Assembly: GCA_938022295.1 (NCBI GenBank)
Contig: CALIDR010000254.1
Location: 1 to 6,604 of the forward strand
Origin: an uncultured Burkholderiaceae bacterium
GTDB taxonomy: Bacteria > Pseudomonadota > Gammaproteobacteria > Burkholderiales > Burkholderiaceae_C
Direction: 5' to 3'
DNA: 6,604 nt
Every line of letters begins with the position of its first letter. Position 1 is the first letter of the stretch. Below are positions 1 to 6,469 of the stretch, in pieces. The position numbers were made by a program, and so were the translations under genes. Below the pieces are notes generated by a model. It saw nothing but the letters and a program-made list of their open reading frames with translations, did no database searches and had not been told where the DNA came from.

Positions 1-576
1 TTCTACGACACGATCTCGGCGCTGCACAAGGCGGTGCGCGGCTCCGACCCCGACGCCGCGCTGTACTGGCTGGTGCGCATGATCGACGGCGGCGTCGACC
101 CGCGTTATGCCGCGCGGCGCATCGTGCGCATGGCCAGCGAAGACATCGGTCTGGCGGACCCGCGCGCGCTGCGCCTGGCGCTCGACGCCGCGGAGGTCTA
201 CGAACGCCTCGGCTCGCCCGAGGGCGAACTCGCGCTCGCGCAGGCCGTCGTCTACCTGGCGCTGGCGCCGAAGTCCAACGCCGTGTATCGGGCGTGGAAC
301 GAGGCGCGCGCGTTCGTCGGCCGCGACGGCACGCGCCCGGTGCCGCTGCGCCTGCGCAACGCCCCCACCGCGCTGATGAAGGACCTCGACTACGGCCGCG
401 GCTACCGCTACGCGCACGACGAGGCCGGCGCGTTCGCCGCCGGCGAACGCTACCTGCCCGACGACATGCCCGACGTGCGCTTCTACGAACCGGCGCCGCG
501 CGGCCTCGAGATCCGCATCGGCGAGCGTCTGGCCGAGCTGCGCGAGCTCAACGCGAAGGCGCGCGCCGAGCGCTGA
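1..576 (+). CDS. rarA: Replication-associated recombination protein A (RarA/MgsA), C-terminal part, 5' truncated
   Basis: The reading frame is open from base 1 to a TGA at 574-576, giving the last 191 residues of a protein that is about 440-450 residues long in this family. RarA is a cytoplasmic AAA+ ATPase of the clamp-loader type that acts at stalled replication forks and single-strand/duplex junctions. The Walker A and B motifs lie upstream of the window. What is visible is the C-terminal helical and tetramerisation region. It has the very conserved stretch SALHKAVRGSDPDAALYWL near the start and ARRIVRMASEDIGLADP at about residues 38-54, then YLALAPKSNAVY and a tail ending in a charged helix (GERLAELRELNAKARAER). 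The ATG/GTG codons inside this stretch are not real starts. The liv cluster follows 198 nt downstream on the same strand and has its own candidate promoter, so it is probably a separate transcription unit. The family assignment is firm from these motifs. Confidence 0.93.
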   Translation, partial: FYDTISALHKAVRGSDPDAALYWLVRMIDGGVDPRYAARRIVRMASEDIGLADPRALRLALDAAEVYERLGSPEGELALAQAVVYLALAPKSNAVYRAWNEARAFVGRDGTRPVPLRLRNAPTALMKDLDYGRGYRYAHDEAGAFAAGERYLPDDMPDVRFYEPAPRGLEIRIGERLAELRELNAKARAER

Positions 577-613
577 GCGCCGGGGCGGTGCGTGCGGCGT
601 GCGGGGAAAGCCC

Positions 614-645
614 TTGCCGGAGCGCCGCAGGGCGGCCCCTACAAT
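614..645 (+). promoter_or_regulatory. Candidate sigma-70 promoter for the liv operon
   Basis: TACAAT at 640-645 is a good -10 hexamer (5 of 6 to consensus) and stands out in very GC-rich sequence. The best -35-like hexamer is TTGCCG at 614-619, but the spacer is 20 nt, longer than the usual 16-18, so the -35 may be weak or activator-assisted. Transcription would start near 652 and leave a leader of about 120 nt before livH. That leader contains a possible imperfect hairpin (GACGCGG at 681-687 with CC-g-GCGTC at 703-710). No operator could be recognised. The rest of the 577-774 gap holds no convincing gene. Confidence 0.42.
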
Positions 646-774
646 CCGCGCCGGCTCGCCGGGCGACCAGCCCGCGCATCGACGCGGCCGGTTTCTTGCT
701 TGCCGGCGTCGGACAGCGGCGCGGGCTCCCGGGGCACGCGTTGCCGTCCACGGGCGACAACGGGAGACCCCTCG

Positions 775-1698
775 ATGGACATCTTCTTTCAGCAGATCAT
801 CAACGGTCTGGTGCTGGGCAGCATGTACGCGCTCGTCGCACTGGGCTACACGATGGTCTACGGCATCATCGGGCTGATCAACTTCGCCCACGGCGACGTG
901 CTGATGGTGGGTGCGCTCGTCAGCTGGACGGTGGTCACGCTGCTGGCGGCCAGCGGCATGCCCGGCTGGCTGATCCTCGTGATCTCGGTGGCGTGCGCGA
1001 TCGTGATCTGCGCGTCGCTGAACTTCACGATCGAGAAGGTGGCCTACCGGCCGCTGCGCGGCGCGCCGCGGCTCGCGCCGCTGATCACGGCGATGGGGAT
1101 GAGCCTGTTCCTGCAGACGATGGCGATGATCGTCTGGAAGCCCAACCCGAAGCCCTACCCGCTGCTGCTGCCCACCGAGCCGATCAACCTCGGCGGCCCG
1201 GTGATCAGCGTCACCCAGGTGCTGATCCTGACGACGACCGCCGTCGTGCTCGCGGTGCTGATGTTCGTCGTCAACAAGACCAAGCTCGGCCGCGCGATGC
1301 GCGCCACCGCCGAGAACCCGCGCGTGGCGGCGCTGATGGGCGTGCGCCCCGACATGGTGATCTCGGCGACGTTCGTGATCGGGGCGTCGCTCGCTGCCGT
1401 CGCCGGCGTGATGTGGGCGGCCAACTACGGCACCGTGCAGCACACGATGGGCTTCCTGCCCGGGCTGAAGGCATTCACTGCCGCGGTGCTCGGCGGCATC
1501 GGCAACCTGGCCGGGGCGGTCGTCGGCGCGCTGCTGCTCGGCCTCGTCGAGGCGCTGGGTGCCGGCTACCTCGGCGCGCTCACCGGCGGCGTGCTCGGCA
1601 GCCACTACGCCGACATCTTCGCCTTCATCGCGCTCGTGCTCGTGCTGACGCTGCGCCCGCAGGGCCTGCTCGGCGAACGCGTGGCCGACCGCGCCTGA
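775..1698 (+). CDS. livH: Branched-chain amino acid-type ABC transporter permease LivH
   Basis: This is a 307-residue inner-membrane permease of the HAAT family (BPD_transp_2 fold), one half of the LivHM channel that moves branched-chain amino acids or related compounds into the cytoplasm. The N-terminus carries the family hallmark: NGLVLGSMYALVALGYTMVYG at about residues 10-30, then NFAHG at 36-40. The protein is mostly hydrophobic helices. The cytoplasmic coupling loop that contacts the ATPases is at about residues 172-189 (GRAMRATAENPRVAALMG). The C-terminus ends in the typical LTLRPQGLLGER. The ATG at 775 was chosen because GGGAGA at 762-767 lies 7 nt upstream and the hallmark starts right after it; the longer open frame upstream (from 592) has no family similarity. 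The length is usual for LivH and lacks the large N-terminal extension of the urea permease UrtB. livM starts 14 nt after the stop. The substrate is not determinable from the permease alone. Confidence 0.95.
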   Translation: MDIFFQQIINGLVLGSMYALVALGYTMVYGIIGLINFAHGDVLMVGALVSWTVVTLLAASGMPGWLILVISVACAIVICASLNFTIEKVAYRPLRGAPRLAPLITAMGMSLFLQTMAMIVWKPNPKPYPLLLPTEPINLGGPVISVTQVLILTTTAVVLAVLMFVVNKTKLGRAMRATAENPRVAALMGVRPDMVISATFVIGASLAAVAGVMWAANYGTVQHTMGFLPGLKAFTAAVLGGIGNLAGAVVGALLLGLVEALGAGYLGALTGGVLGSHYADIFAFIALVLVLTLRPQGLLGERVADRA

Positions 1699-1712
1699 CC
1701 GGGAGCCGCGCC

Positions 1713-2801
1713 GTGCGCTCCAAGCTGATCCTGTTCTTCGTCGCCGCGGCGGCGCTGATCGTGCTGCCCCTCGTCGCGCAGCAGTTCGGCGCCGGCTGGG
1801 TGCGCATCATGGCGATCGCGCTGCTGTACGTGCTGCTGGCGCTGGGCCTGAACATCGTCGTCGGCTACGCCGGGCTGCTCGACCTCGGCTTCGTCGCGTT
1901 CTACGCGGTGGGCGCCTACATGTTCGCGCTGATGGCCTCGCCGCACCTGTTCGAGACCTTCGAGTGGATCGCCGCCGCGTTCCCGAACGGGCTGCACACG
2001 CCGATCTGGGTCGTCGTGCCGCTGGCGGCGCTGCTGGCGGCGATCGCCGGCGTGATCCTCGGCACCCCGGTGCTGCGGCTGCGCGGCGACTATCTCGCCA
2101 TCGTGACGCTCGGCTTCGGCGAGATCATCCGCGTGTTCATGAACAACCTCGAGCACCCGGTCAACATCACCAACGGCCCGCGCGGCCTGGACCGCATCGA
2201 CCCGATGACGCTGTTCGGCTTCAGCTTCGGGCGGCCGCTGGACATCGGCGACTTCCGCATCCCGTCGGTGACGCTGTACTACTGGCTGTTCCTCGCCCTC
2301 GTCGTCGCGAGCGTCGTGATCTGCCACCGGCTCGAGCTGTCGCGCATCGGCCGCGCGTGGATGGCGATCCGCGAGGACGAGATCGCGGCCAAGGCGATGG
2401 GTATCAACGTGCGCAACATGAAGCTGCTCGCGTTCGCGATGGGGGCCATCTTCGGCGGCGTCTCGGGCTCGATGTTCGCCGCCTTCCAGGGCTTCGTCTC
2501 GCCGGAGTCGTTCAGCCTGATGGAGTCGATCATGATCGTCGCCATGGTCGTGCGCGGCGGCATGGGCCACATCCCGGGCGTGATCCTCGGCGCCGTGCTG
2601 CTCGCGGCGCTGCCCGAGGTGCTGCGCTACGTGTCCACCGCGATCGACCTGCAGAACCTCACCGGCGGGCGCATCGACGCCGCGATCCTGCGCCAGCTGC
2701 TGATCGCGCTGGCGATGATCGGCATCATGCTGCTGCGACCGCGCGGGCTGTGGCCGCCGCCCGAGCACGGCAAGGCGGCGCCGGCACCGGTGACGAAGTG
2801 A
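1713..2801 (+). CDS. livM: Branched-chain amino acid-type ABC transporter permease LivM
   Basis: This is a 362-residue second permease of the HAAT transporter, partner of LivH in the inner membrane. A hydrophobic N-terminal helix is followed by the conserved LNIVVGYAGLLDLGFVAFYAVGAY at about residues 46-69. Next come RLRGDYLAIVTLGFGEIIR from about 122 and the NITNGPRGLDRI periplasmic segment. The cytoplasmic coupling loop GRAWMAIREDEIAAKAMG lies at about 213-230. The C-terminus is LLRPRGLWP plus a short polar tail. The start is a GTG at 1713, supported by GGGAG at 1701-1705 with 7 nt spacing and by the position of the first membrane segment. The same frame is open far upstream, but that part overlaps rarA and livH and has no membrane-protein character, so it was excluded. 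livG begins 10 nt after the stop, suggesting translational coupling. Confidence 0.94.
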   Translation: MRSKLILFFVAAAALIVLPLVAQQFGAGWVRIMAIALLYVLLALGLNIVVGYAGLLDLGFVAFYAVGAYMFALMASPHLFETFEWIAAAFPNGLHTPIWVVVPLAALLAAIAGVILGTPVLRLRGDYLAIVTLGFGEIIRVFMNNLEHPVNITNGPRGLDRIDPMTLFGFSFGRPLDIGDFRIPSVTLYYWLFLALVVASVVICHRLELSRIGRAWMAIREDEIAAKAMGINVRNMKLLAFAMGAIFGGVSGSMFAAFQGFVSPESFSLMESIMIVAMVVRGGMGHIPGVILGAVLLAALPEVLRYVSTAIDLQNLTGGRIDAAILRQLLIALAMIGIMLLRPRGLWPPPEHGKAAPAPVTK

Positions 2802-2811
2802 GCGCGGCGCG

Positions 2812-3582
2812 ATGAGCACCCCGGTCCTCGAGGTCAGCGGCGTGTCGAAACGCTTCGGCGGGCTGCAGGCGCTGTCGGACGTCGGCATCCGCATCGACGC
2901 CGGCCAGGTCTACGGCCTGATCGGCCCCAACGGCGCCGGCAAGACGACGTTCTTCAACGTGCTGACGGGGCTGTACGTGCCCGACAGCGGCACCTTCAAG
3001 CTCGGCGGCCAGCCGTACCGGCCCACCGCGGTGCACGAAGTCGCCAAGGCCGGCATCGCGCGCACGTTCCAGAACATCCGCCTGTTCGCCGAGATGACGG
3101 CGCTCGAGAACGTGATGGTCGGCCGCCACGTGCGCACGTCGTCGGGGGTGATCGGCGCCGTGTTCCGCACCGGCCGCTTCAAGGCCGAGGAGGAGGCGAT
3201 CGCGCAGCGCGCGCGCGAGCTGCTCGAGTACGTCGGCATCGCGCGCTACGCCGACTTCCGCGCCCGCACGCTGAGCTACGGCGACCAGCGGCGGCTCGAG
3301 ATCGCCCGCGCGCTGGCCACCGACCCGAAGCTGATCGCGCTCGACGAGCCGGCCGCCGGCATGAACGCGACCGAGAAGGTCGTGCTGCGCGAGCTGATCG
3401 ACCGCATCCGCCGCGACGGGCGCACGATCCTGCTGATCGAGCACGACGTCAAGCTCGTGATGGGCCTGTGCGACCGCGTCACCGTGCTCGACTACGGCAA
3501 GCAGATCGCCGAAGGCACGCCCGCCGAGGTGCAGCGCAACGAGAAGGTGATCGAGGCCTACCTCGGCGCCGGGGCACATTGA
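2812..3582 (+). CDS. livG: Branched-chain amino acid-type ABC transporter ATP-binding protein LivG
   Basis: This is a 256-residue cytoplasmic ATPase that pairs with LivF to power LivHM. The motifs are complete. Walker A GPNGAGKTT is at residues 38-46. The Q-loop region IARTFQNIRLF follows the long insertion typical of LivG. The signature, in the family variant LSYGDQRRLEIARAL, starts at 154. Walker B LIALDEP is at 174-180 with D178 and catalytic E179, and the switch histidine H211 lies in LLIEHDVKLVM. FNVLTGLYVPDSG and the terminal EKVIEAYLG are also LivG-like. The ATG at 2812 gives the expected N-terminus, but no good Shine-Dalgarno is visible, so translation probably depends on ribosomes finishing livM 10 nt upstream. 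Length and motifs are normal for the family. Confidence 0.95.
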   Translation: MSTPVLEVSGVSKRFGGLQALSDVGIRIDAGQVYGLIGPNGAGKTTFFNVLTGLYVPDSGTFKLGGQPYRPTAVHEVAKAGIARTFQNIRLFAEMTALENVMVGRHVRTSSGVIGAVFRTGRFKAEEEAIAQRARELLEYVGIARYADFRARTLSYGDQRRLEIARALATDPKLIALDEPAAGMNATEKVVLRELIDRIRRDGRTILLIEHDVKLVMGLCDRVTVLDYGKQIAEGTPAEVQRNEKVIEAYLGAGAH

Positions 3583-3599
3583 CCATTCCCGAGGTGCCG

Positions 3600-3647
3600 C
3601 CGGCGCTCTCCGTCGAGGGGGCGAGTGTCGCGCCCCGTCCGAGCCGG
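3600..3647 (+). other. Two-tier hairpin in the livG-livF gap
   Basis: The 106-nt gap between livG and livF can fold into an outer stem, CCGG(cg)CTC at 3600-3608 with GAGCCGG at 3641-3647, enclosing a perfect inner stem GGGGCG (3618-3623) / CGCCCC (3631-3636) with a 7-nt loop. No T-run follows, so a classical intrinsic terminator is unlikely. It could be an RNA processing or stability element that changes the livF-to-livG ratio. The pairing is read directly from the sequence; the function is inference, and GC-rich DNA yields such stems by chance. Confidence 0.3.
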
Positions 3648-3688
3648 TGACGCGGCGTGCGCGGGAAGGGCATCGGCTTGGAGGGCAG

Positions 3689-4402
3689 ATGACTGCGACG
3701 ATGTTGAAGGTGACGGGCCTGAAGGTGGCCTACGGCGGCATCCAGGCCGTCAAGGGCATCGACTTCGAGGTCCGCCAGGGCGAGCTCGTCAGCCTGATCG
3801 GCGCCAACGGCGCGGGCAAGACGACGACGCTGAAGGCGATCACCGGCATCCAGCCGGTGGCCGAGGGCGAGATCGAGTACCTCGGCCGCCCGATCAGGGG
3901 GCAGGGGGCCTGGGACCTCGTCAAGCAGGGCCTGGTGATGGTGCCCGAAGGGCGCGGCACGTTCACGCGCATGACGATCACCGAGAACCTGCAGATGGGC
4001 GCCTTCGTGCGCAGCGACGCCGAGATCGACGCCGACATCGACAAGGTGTTCGCGATCTTCCCGCGCCTGAAGGAGCGCCGCCACCAGCTCGCCGGCACGA
4101 TGAGCGGCGGCGAGCAGCAGATGCTCGCGATGGGCCGCGCGCTGATGGCCCGCCCGAAGCTGCTGCTGATGGACGAGCCGTCGATGGGGCTGAGCCCGAT
4201 CATGGTCGACAAGATCTTCGAGGTCGTCGCCGACATCCACGCCCGTGGCACGACGATCCTGCTCGTCGAGCAGAACGCGAGCCGCGCACTGCAGCTCGCC
4301 GACCGCGGCTACGTGATGGACTCGGGCGAGGTCACGATGAGCGGCGACGCCAGGGCGCTGCTCGCCGACCCGCGCGTGCGCGCCGCCTACCTCGGCGAAT
4401 AG
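3689..4402 (+). CDS. livF: Branched-chain amino acid-type ABC transporter ATP-binding protein LivF
   Basis: This is a 237-residue cytoplasmic ATPase, the second nucleotide-binding subunit of the transporter and the same length as typical LivF. LKVAYGGIQAVKGIDFEV opens the domain. Walker A GANGAGKTT is at 38-46, followed by the LivF-specific VPEGRGTFTRMTITENL. The signature MSGGEQQM starts at 138, and Walker B LLLMDEP is at 158-164 with D162 and E163. The switch position is glutamine (Q195 in LLVEQNASRAL) instead of the usual histidine; as I recall, EQN is normal for LivF, so this is a family trait, not damage. The ATG at 3689 was chosen because GGAGGG at 3680-3685 lies just upstream, though the spacing is only 3 nt. 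The in-frame ATG at 3701 would sit 15 nt from it, and the upstream in-frame ATG/GTG codons would add an unrelated leader. The gene is separated from livG by an unusually wide gap for this operon. Confidence 0.95.
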   Translation: MTATMLKVTGLKVAYGGIQAVKGIDFEVRQGELVSLIGANGAGKTTTLKAITGIQPVAEGEIEYLGRPIRGQGAWDLVKQGLVMVPEGRGTFTRMTITENLQMGAFVRSDAEIDADIDKVFAIFPRLKERRHQLAGTMSGGEQQMLAMGRALMARPKLLLMDEPSMGLSPIMVDKIFEVVADIHARGTTILLVEQNASRALQLADRGYVMDSGEVTMSGDARALLADPRVRAAYLGE

Positions 4403-4415
4403 GCGCGTGCGGCCG

Positions 4416-4436
4416 CCGCGCCCGCGCGGGCCGCGG
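4416..4436 (+). terminator. GC-rich hairpin after livF, possible operon end
   Basis: CCGCGCCCG followed by CGGGCCGCGG-type sequence around the perfect palindrome CCCGCGCGGG (4421-4430) forms a strong stem of about nine pairs with one bulged C. It begins 13 nt after the livF stop. There is no T-tract, so it may be a weak or Rho-assisted terminator or a 3'-end protecting hairpin, or a chance product of GC richness. Confidence 0.28.
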
Positions 4437-4458
4437 GTGCGGTGCGCACGAGTCCCGA

Positions 4459-4487
4459 TGGACGGCGCGCCGGCGGCGCAGTACAAG
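4459..4487 (+). promoter_or_regulatory. Candidate sigma-70 promoter for the dehydrogenase gene
   Basis: TGGACG (4459-4464) and TACAAG (4482-4487) are separated by exactly 17 nt, each matching consensus at four of six positions. Transcription would start near 4494 and leave a leader of about 65 nt. The leader includes a relatively AT-rich patch (CCAATAAACCCCTTT) directly before the ribosome binding site GGAGA at 4549-4553. This would allow the dehydrogenase to be expressed apart from the liv operon. The call is weak because both hexamers are imperfect. Confidence 0.33.
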
Positions 4488-4558
4488 CATGCGCCCGGCC
4501 GCGTGGCGGCAGGGCGTCCGTCGTTCCAATAAACCCCTTTGCAGTCGTGGAGACAAGC

Positions 4559-5833
4559 ATGAAGAGGACCTGGAGGCTGTGCGCCGCCGCGGCCGCGCTG
4601 TGCGTGGCGGCCGGTGCGTCGGCGCAGCAGAACCTGGAGAAGCTGAAGCAGTTCCGCGTCGCGACGACCGACCTGAACATCCCCGTCGTGCCACAGACCG
4701 GCCGCAACGCCGACGCGATCAAGGAGAACCTCAAGCGCATCAAGCTGCCGCCCGGCTTCAAGATCGAGCTGTTCGCGATCGTGCCCGACGCGCGCCACAT
4801 GGCCGTCGGCCCGAGCACGAACATGCTGTTCGTCGGCACGCGCAAGACGACGGTGTGGGCCGTCACCGACCGCAACAGCGACGGCGTGGCCGACGAGGTC
4901 AAGAGCTTCGCACCGTCGCTGAAGTTCACCAACCCCAACGGCGTGTGCTGGACGCGCGACGGCTTCCTGATCGTCGTCGAGCACAACCGGGTGCTGAACT
5001 TCCCGGCCGCCGAGTTCTTCTACGAGGGCCCCGACGTCGCGGTGATCGAGGTGGTGCCGCAGGGCAAGCTGATCCCGCCCGAGCACGAGAGCTTCAACCA
5101 CGGCGCGCGGGTGTGCGACGTCGGCCCCGACGGCAAGCTCTACGTCTCGCTCGGCCAGCCGTTCAACGTGCAGCCGCGCGAGCTCGTGAAGACGTTCGAC
5201 GAGATCGGCATCGGCGGCATCGTCCGCATGAACGCCTTCGACGGCAGCGGGCGCGAGGTGTTCGCGCGCGGCATCCGCAACTCGGTCGGCCAGGACTTCA
5301 ACCCGAAGGACGGCACGCTGTGGTGGACCGACAACCAGGTCGACGGCATGGGCGACGACATCCCGCCCGGCGAGCTGAACCGCTCGACGAAGGCCGGCGA
5401 GCACTTCGGCTTCCCGTGGACCAACGGCGGCGTGCAGATCGCCGGCAGCGCGGCCGCCCCCGACCTGAAGGACCTGCCTGCGCCGGCGGGCATGATCGAG
5501 CCGCAGGTGAAGTTCCCGGCGCACCAGGCGCAGCTCGGCATGGCGTTCTACACCGGGCGCCAGTTCCCGGCGCAGTACCAGGGCGGCATCTTCGTCGCCT
5601 CGCACGGCTCGTGGAACCGCACCAAGCCGAGCGGCGCGCTGATCAACTTCGTGTCGCTGAAACCCGACGGCACGGCCGACAAGAGCGTCGTCTTCGCCGA
5701 GGGCTGGCTCGACCCCGACACCAACAGCTATCGCGGCCGGCCGGTCGACGTGGCGGTGTGGAAGGACGGCTCGCTGCTGGTGTCGGACGACTTCGCCGGC
5801 GCGATCTACCGCATCAGCTACTCCGCGCCCTGA
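4559..5833 (+). CDS. Exported glucose/sorbosone dehydrogenase-family protein, probably PQQ-dependent
   Basis: This 424-residue protein has a Sec signal peptide (MKR, a hydrophobic Ala/Leu core, predicted cleavage after ASA at residue 22), so the mature protein is probably periplasmic. The remainder fits the six-bladed beta-propeller of the GSDH family, soluble quinoproteins that oxidise aldoses or similar substrates with PQQ. Family landmarks are PPGFKIELFA near residues 64-73 and NHGARVCDVGPDGKLYVSLG, whose H181 aligns with the catalytic-base histidine of soluble glucose dehydrogenase. Next is RGIRNSVGQDFNP with R240-N241, a PQQ-contact-type arginine. TDNQVDGMGDD is at 257-267, HGSWNR at 349-354 and VSDDFAGAIYRISY from 408. 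There is no CXXCH, so heme must be supplied by a partner, fitting the cytochrome gene 102 nt downstream. The ATG at 4559 has GGAGA 5 nt upstream and starts the signal peptide. The real substrate is unknown; automatic names such as L-sorbosone dehydrogenase should not be taken literally. Confidence 0.86.
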   Translation: MKRTWRLCAAAAALCVAAGASAQQNLEKLKQFRVATTDLNIPVVPQTGRNADAIKENLKRIKLPPGFKIELFAIVPDARHMAVGPSTNMLFVGTRKTTVWAVTDRNSDGVADEVKSFAPSLKFTNPNGVCWTRDGFLIVVEHNRVLNFPAAEFFYEGPDVAVIEVVPQGKLIPPEHESFNHGARVCDVGPDGKLYVSLGQPFNVQPRELVKTFDEIGIGGIVRMNAFDGSGREVFARGIRNSVGQDFNPKDGTLWWTDNQVDGMGDDIPPGELNRSTKAGEHFGFPWTNGGVQIAGSAAAPDLKDLPAPAGMIEPQVKFPAHQAQLGMAFYTGRQFPAQYQGGIFVASHGSWNRTKPSGALINFVSLKPDGTADKSVVFAEGWLDPDTNSYRGRPVDVAVWKDGSLLVSDDFAGAIYRISYSAP

Positions 5834-5880
5834 CCGTCCCGCGGCGCGCAGGCGGGGCTTGCCCGCCCGCGGCTTCGGCG

Positions 5881-5914
5881 GCCGCCCCGTGCGCGCGGAT
5901 GCGCGCGGGGCGGC
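5881..5914 (+). terminator. Strong terminator-like hairpin between dehydrogenase and cytochrome genes
   Basis: GCCGCCCCGTGCGC (5881-5894) pairs with GCGCGCGGGGCGGC (5901-5914) over 14 bp with a single G-U pair and a 6-nt loop, followed directly by GTTTCTCCTT. A smaller perfect stem, GGCGGG (5851-5856) / CCCGCC (5862-5867), precedes it. The stem is strong but the T-run is short and broken, so termination may be partial. The cytochrome start codon is only 21 nt beyond the stem, leaving little room for a separate promoter after it. Attenuation or mRNA 3'-end stabilisation are the likely alternatives. Confidence 0.55.
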
Positions 5915-5935
5915 GTTTCTCCTTCGGGTTCCACC

Positions 5936-6262
5936 ATGCGCTCACGCATCCTGGCCGCACTCGCGGCCGCCGCATTCGCCACCGCGGCGCCCGCCGCCGA
6001 CATCGAGGCCGGCCGCGCCCATGCCCAGCAGGCCTGTGCCGTGTGCCACGGCGTGCTCGGCATCGCGTCGGCGCCCGACGCGCCGAACCTTGCCGGACAG
6101 CCGGCCTTCTACACCGCGGCGCAGTTGCGCGCGTACCGCAACGGTTCGCGCCGCCACGAGGTGATGGCCGTGATCACGCGCTCGCTGACCGACGAGCAGA
6201 TCAACAACCTCGCGGCCTGGTACGCCGCGATCCGGGTCGAGGCGCAGGCGCCCGGCAAGTGA
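5936..6262 (+). CDS. Small exported class I c-type cytochrome (cytochrome c553-like)
   Basis: This 108-residue protein has a signal peptide (MRSR, Ala-rich core, cleavage near residues 20-21, before DIEAG), so it is matured in the periplasm. Heme c attaches at C34-A-V-C37-H38 (ACAVCHG). M77 in RRHEVMAVITRSLTDEQINNLAAWYA is the likely sixth heme ligand. PNLAGQPAFYTAAQLRAYRNG is the standard stretch between them in short c553/c5-type monoheme cytochromes. It most probably takes electrons from the dehydrogenase encoded just upstream and passes them to the respiratory chain; this partnership is inferred from position. The ATG at 5936 begins a good signal peptide, but no clear Shine-Dalgarno precedes it, and a strong hairpin ends 21 nt upstream. 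Length and motifs are complete, with no sign of decay. Confidence 0.9.
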   Translation: MRSRILAALAAAAFATAAPAADIEAGRAHAQQACAVCHGVLGIASAPDAPNLAGQPAFYTAAQLRAYRNGSRRHEVMAVITRSLTDEQINNLAAWYAAIRVEAQAPGK

Positions 6263-6345
6263 GGCAGCGCCGCCAGCGACGCCGCGGCAGTCCTGCGCCG
6301 AAGACCCCCGGGCTGGGAAGCCTTTGCGTTCGACTTGCTGAAGAT

Positions 6346-6384
6346 GAACGGCTGATTGCGGCCCTCTGCCGACATTGACCGTTC
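6346..6384 (+). repeat. Intergenic inverted repeat GAACGG...CCGTTC
   Basis: GAACGG (6346-6351) and CCGTTC (6379-6384) are perfect inverted copies 27 nt apart in the gene-free stretch after the cytochrome. The area is less GC-rich than its surroundings. The general look (GAACGGCTG...GACCGTTC) reminds me of short non-coding repeat families scattered between genes in proteobacteria, but this is recollection and no second copy exists in the window. The rest of 6263-6482 shows no convincing gene or T-tract terminator. Confidence 0.3.
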
Positions 6385-6439
6385 GCTTTGAGCCTGAATC
6401 CAGCAGTTCACCGTCCGTCATCGCGCGCTGAGCGAGCAC

Positions 6440-6465
6440 TGGCGCGGCATTGGCGGGTCGCGCCA
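6440..6465 (+). repeat. 7-bp perfect inverted repeat upstream of the intron
   Basis: TGGCGCG (6440-6446) and CGCGCCA (6459-6465) are perfect inverted copies around a 12-nt loop. No T-tract follows, so it is not a standard intrinsic terminator. It lies 17 nt before the predicted group II intron boundary and could be part of the target-site structure, since some bacterial group II introns insert after stem-loops. Confidence 0.3.
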
Positions 6466-6469
6466 CACT

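Noticed and set aside
577..774. A possible small gene or riboswitch in the livH leader
   Set aside because: The open frames here are extensions of livH or shadows, and no conserved aptamer pattern could be recognised. Only a promoter-like -10 and weak hairpins are supportable.
294..1712. Upstream extension of the livM frame by nearly 500 codons
   Set aside because: It overlaps rarA and livH out of frame and is Arg/Ala-rich without any membrane pattern. The GTG at 1713 has a ribosome binding site and begins the true N-terminus.
1605..2894. A 429-codon minus-strand open frame opposite livM
   Set aside because: Low-complexity His/Arg/Asp-rich translation with no domain; a GC-bias shadow of livM.
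4271..4273. Glutamine replacing the switch histidine in LivF (Q195)
   Set aside because: At first it looks like a broken ATPase, but EQN at this position is, as I recall, the normal state in LivF proteins, while LivG keeps the histidine (H211).
3479..5605. A 708-codon open frame on the minus strand across livF and the dehydrogenase gene
   Set aside because: It lies antisense to genes with complete family motifs. Its composition (Arg, Ala, His, Asp-rich with no motifs) is what the opposite strand of GC-biased codons gives.
3625..6378. A 917-codon plus-strand open frame spanning livF, the dehydrogenase and the cytochrome
   Set aside because: It is out of frame with all three genes and has a shadow-type composition; not a fusion protein.
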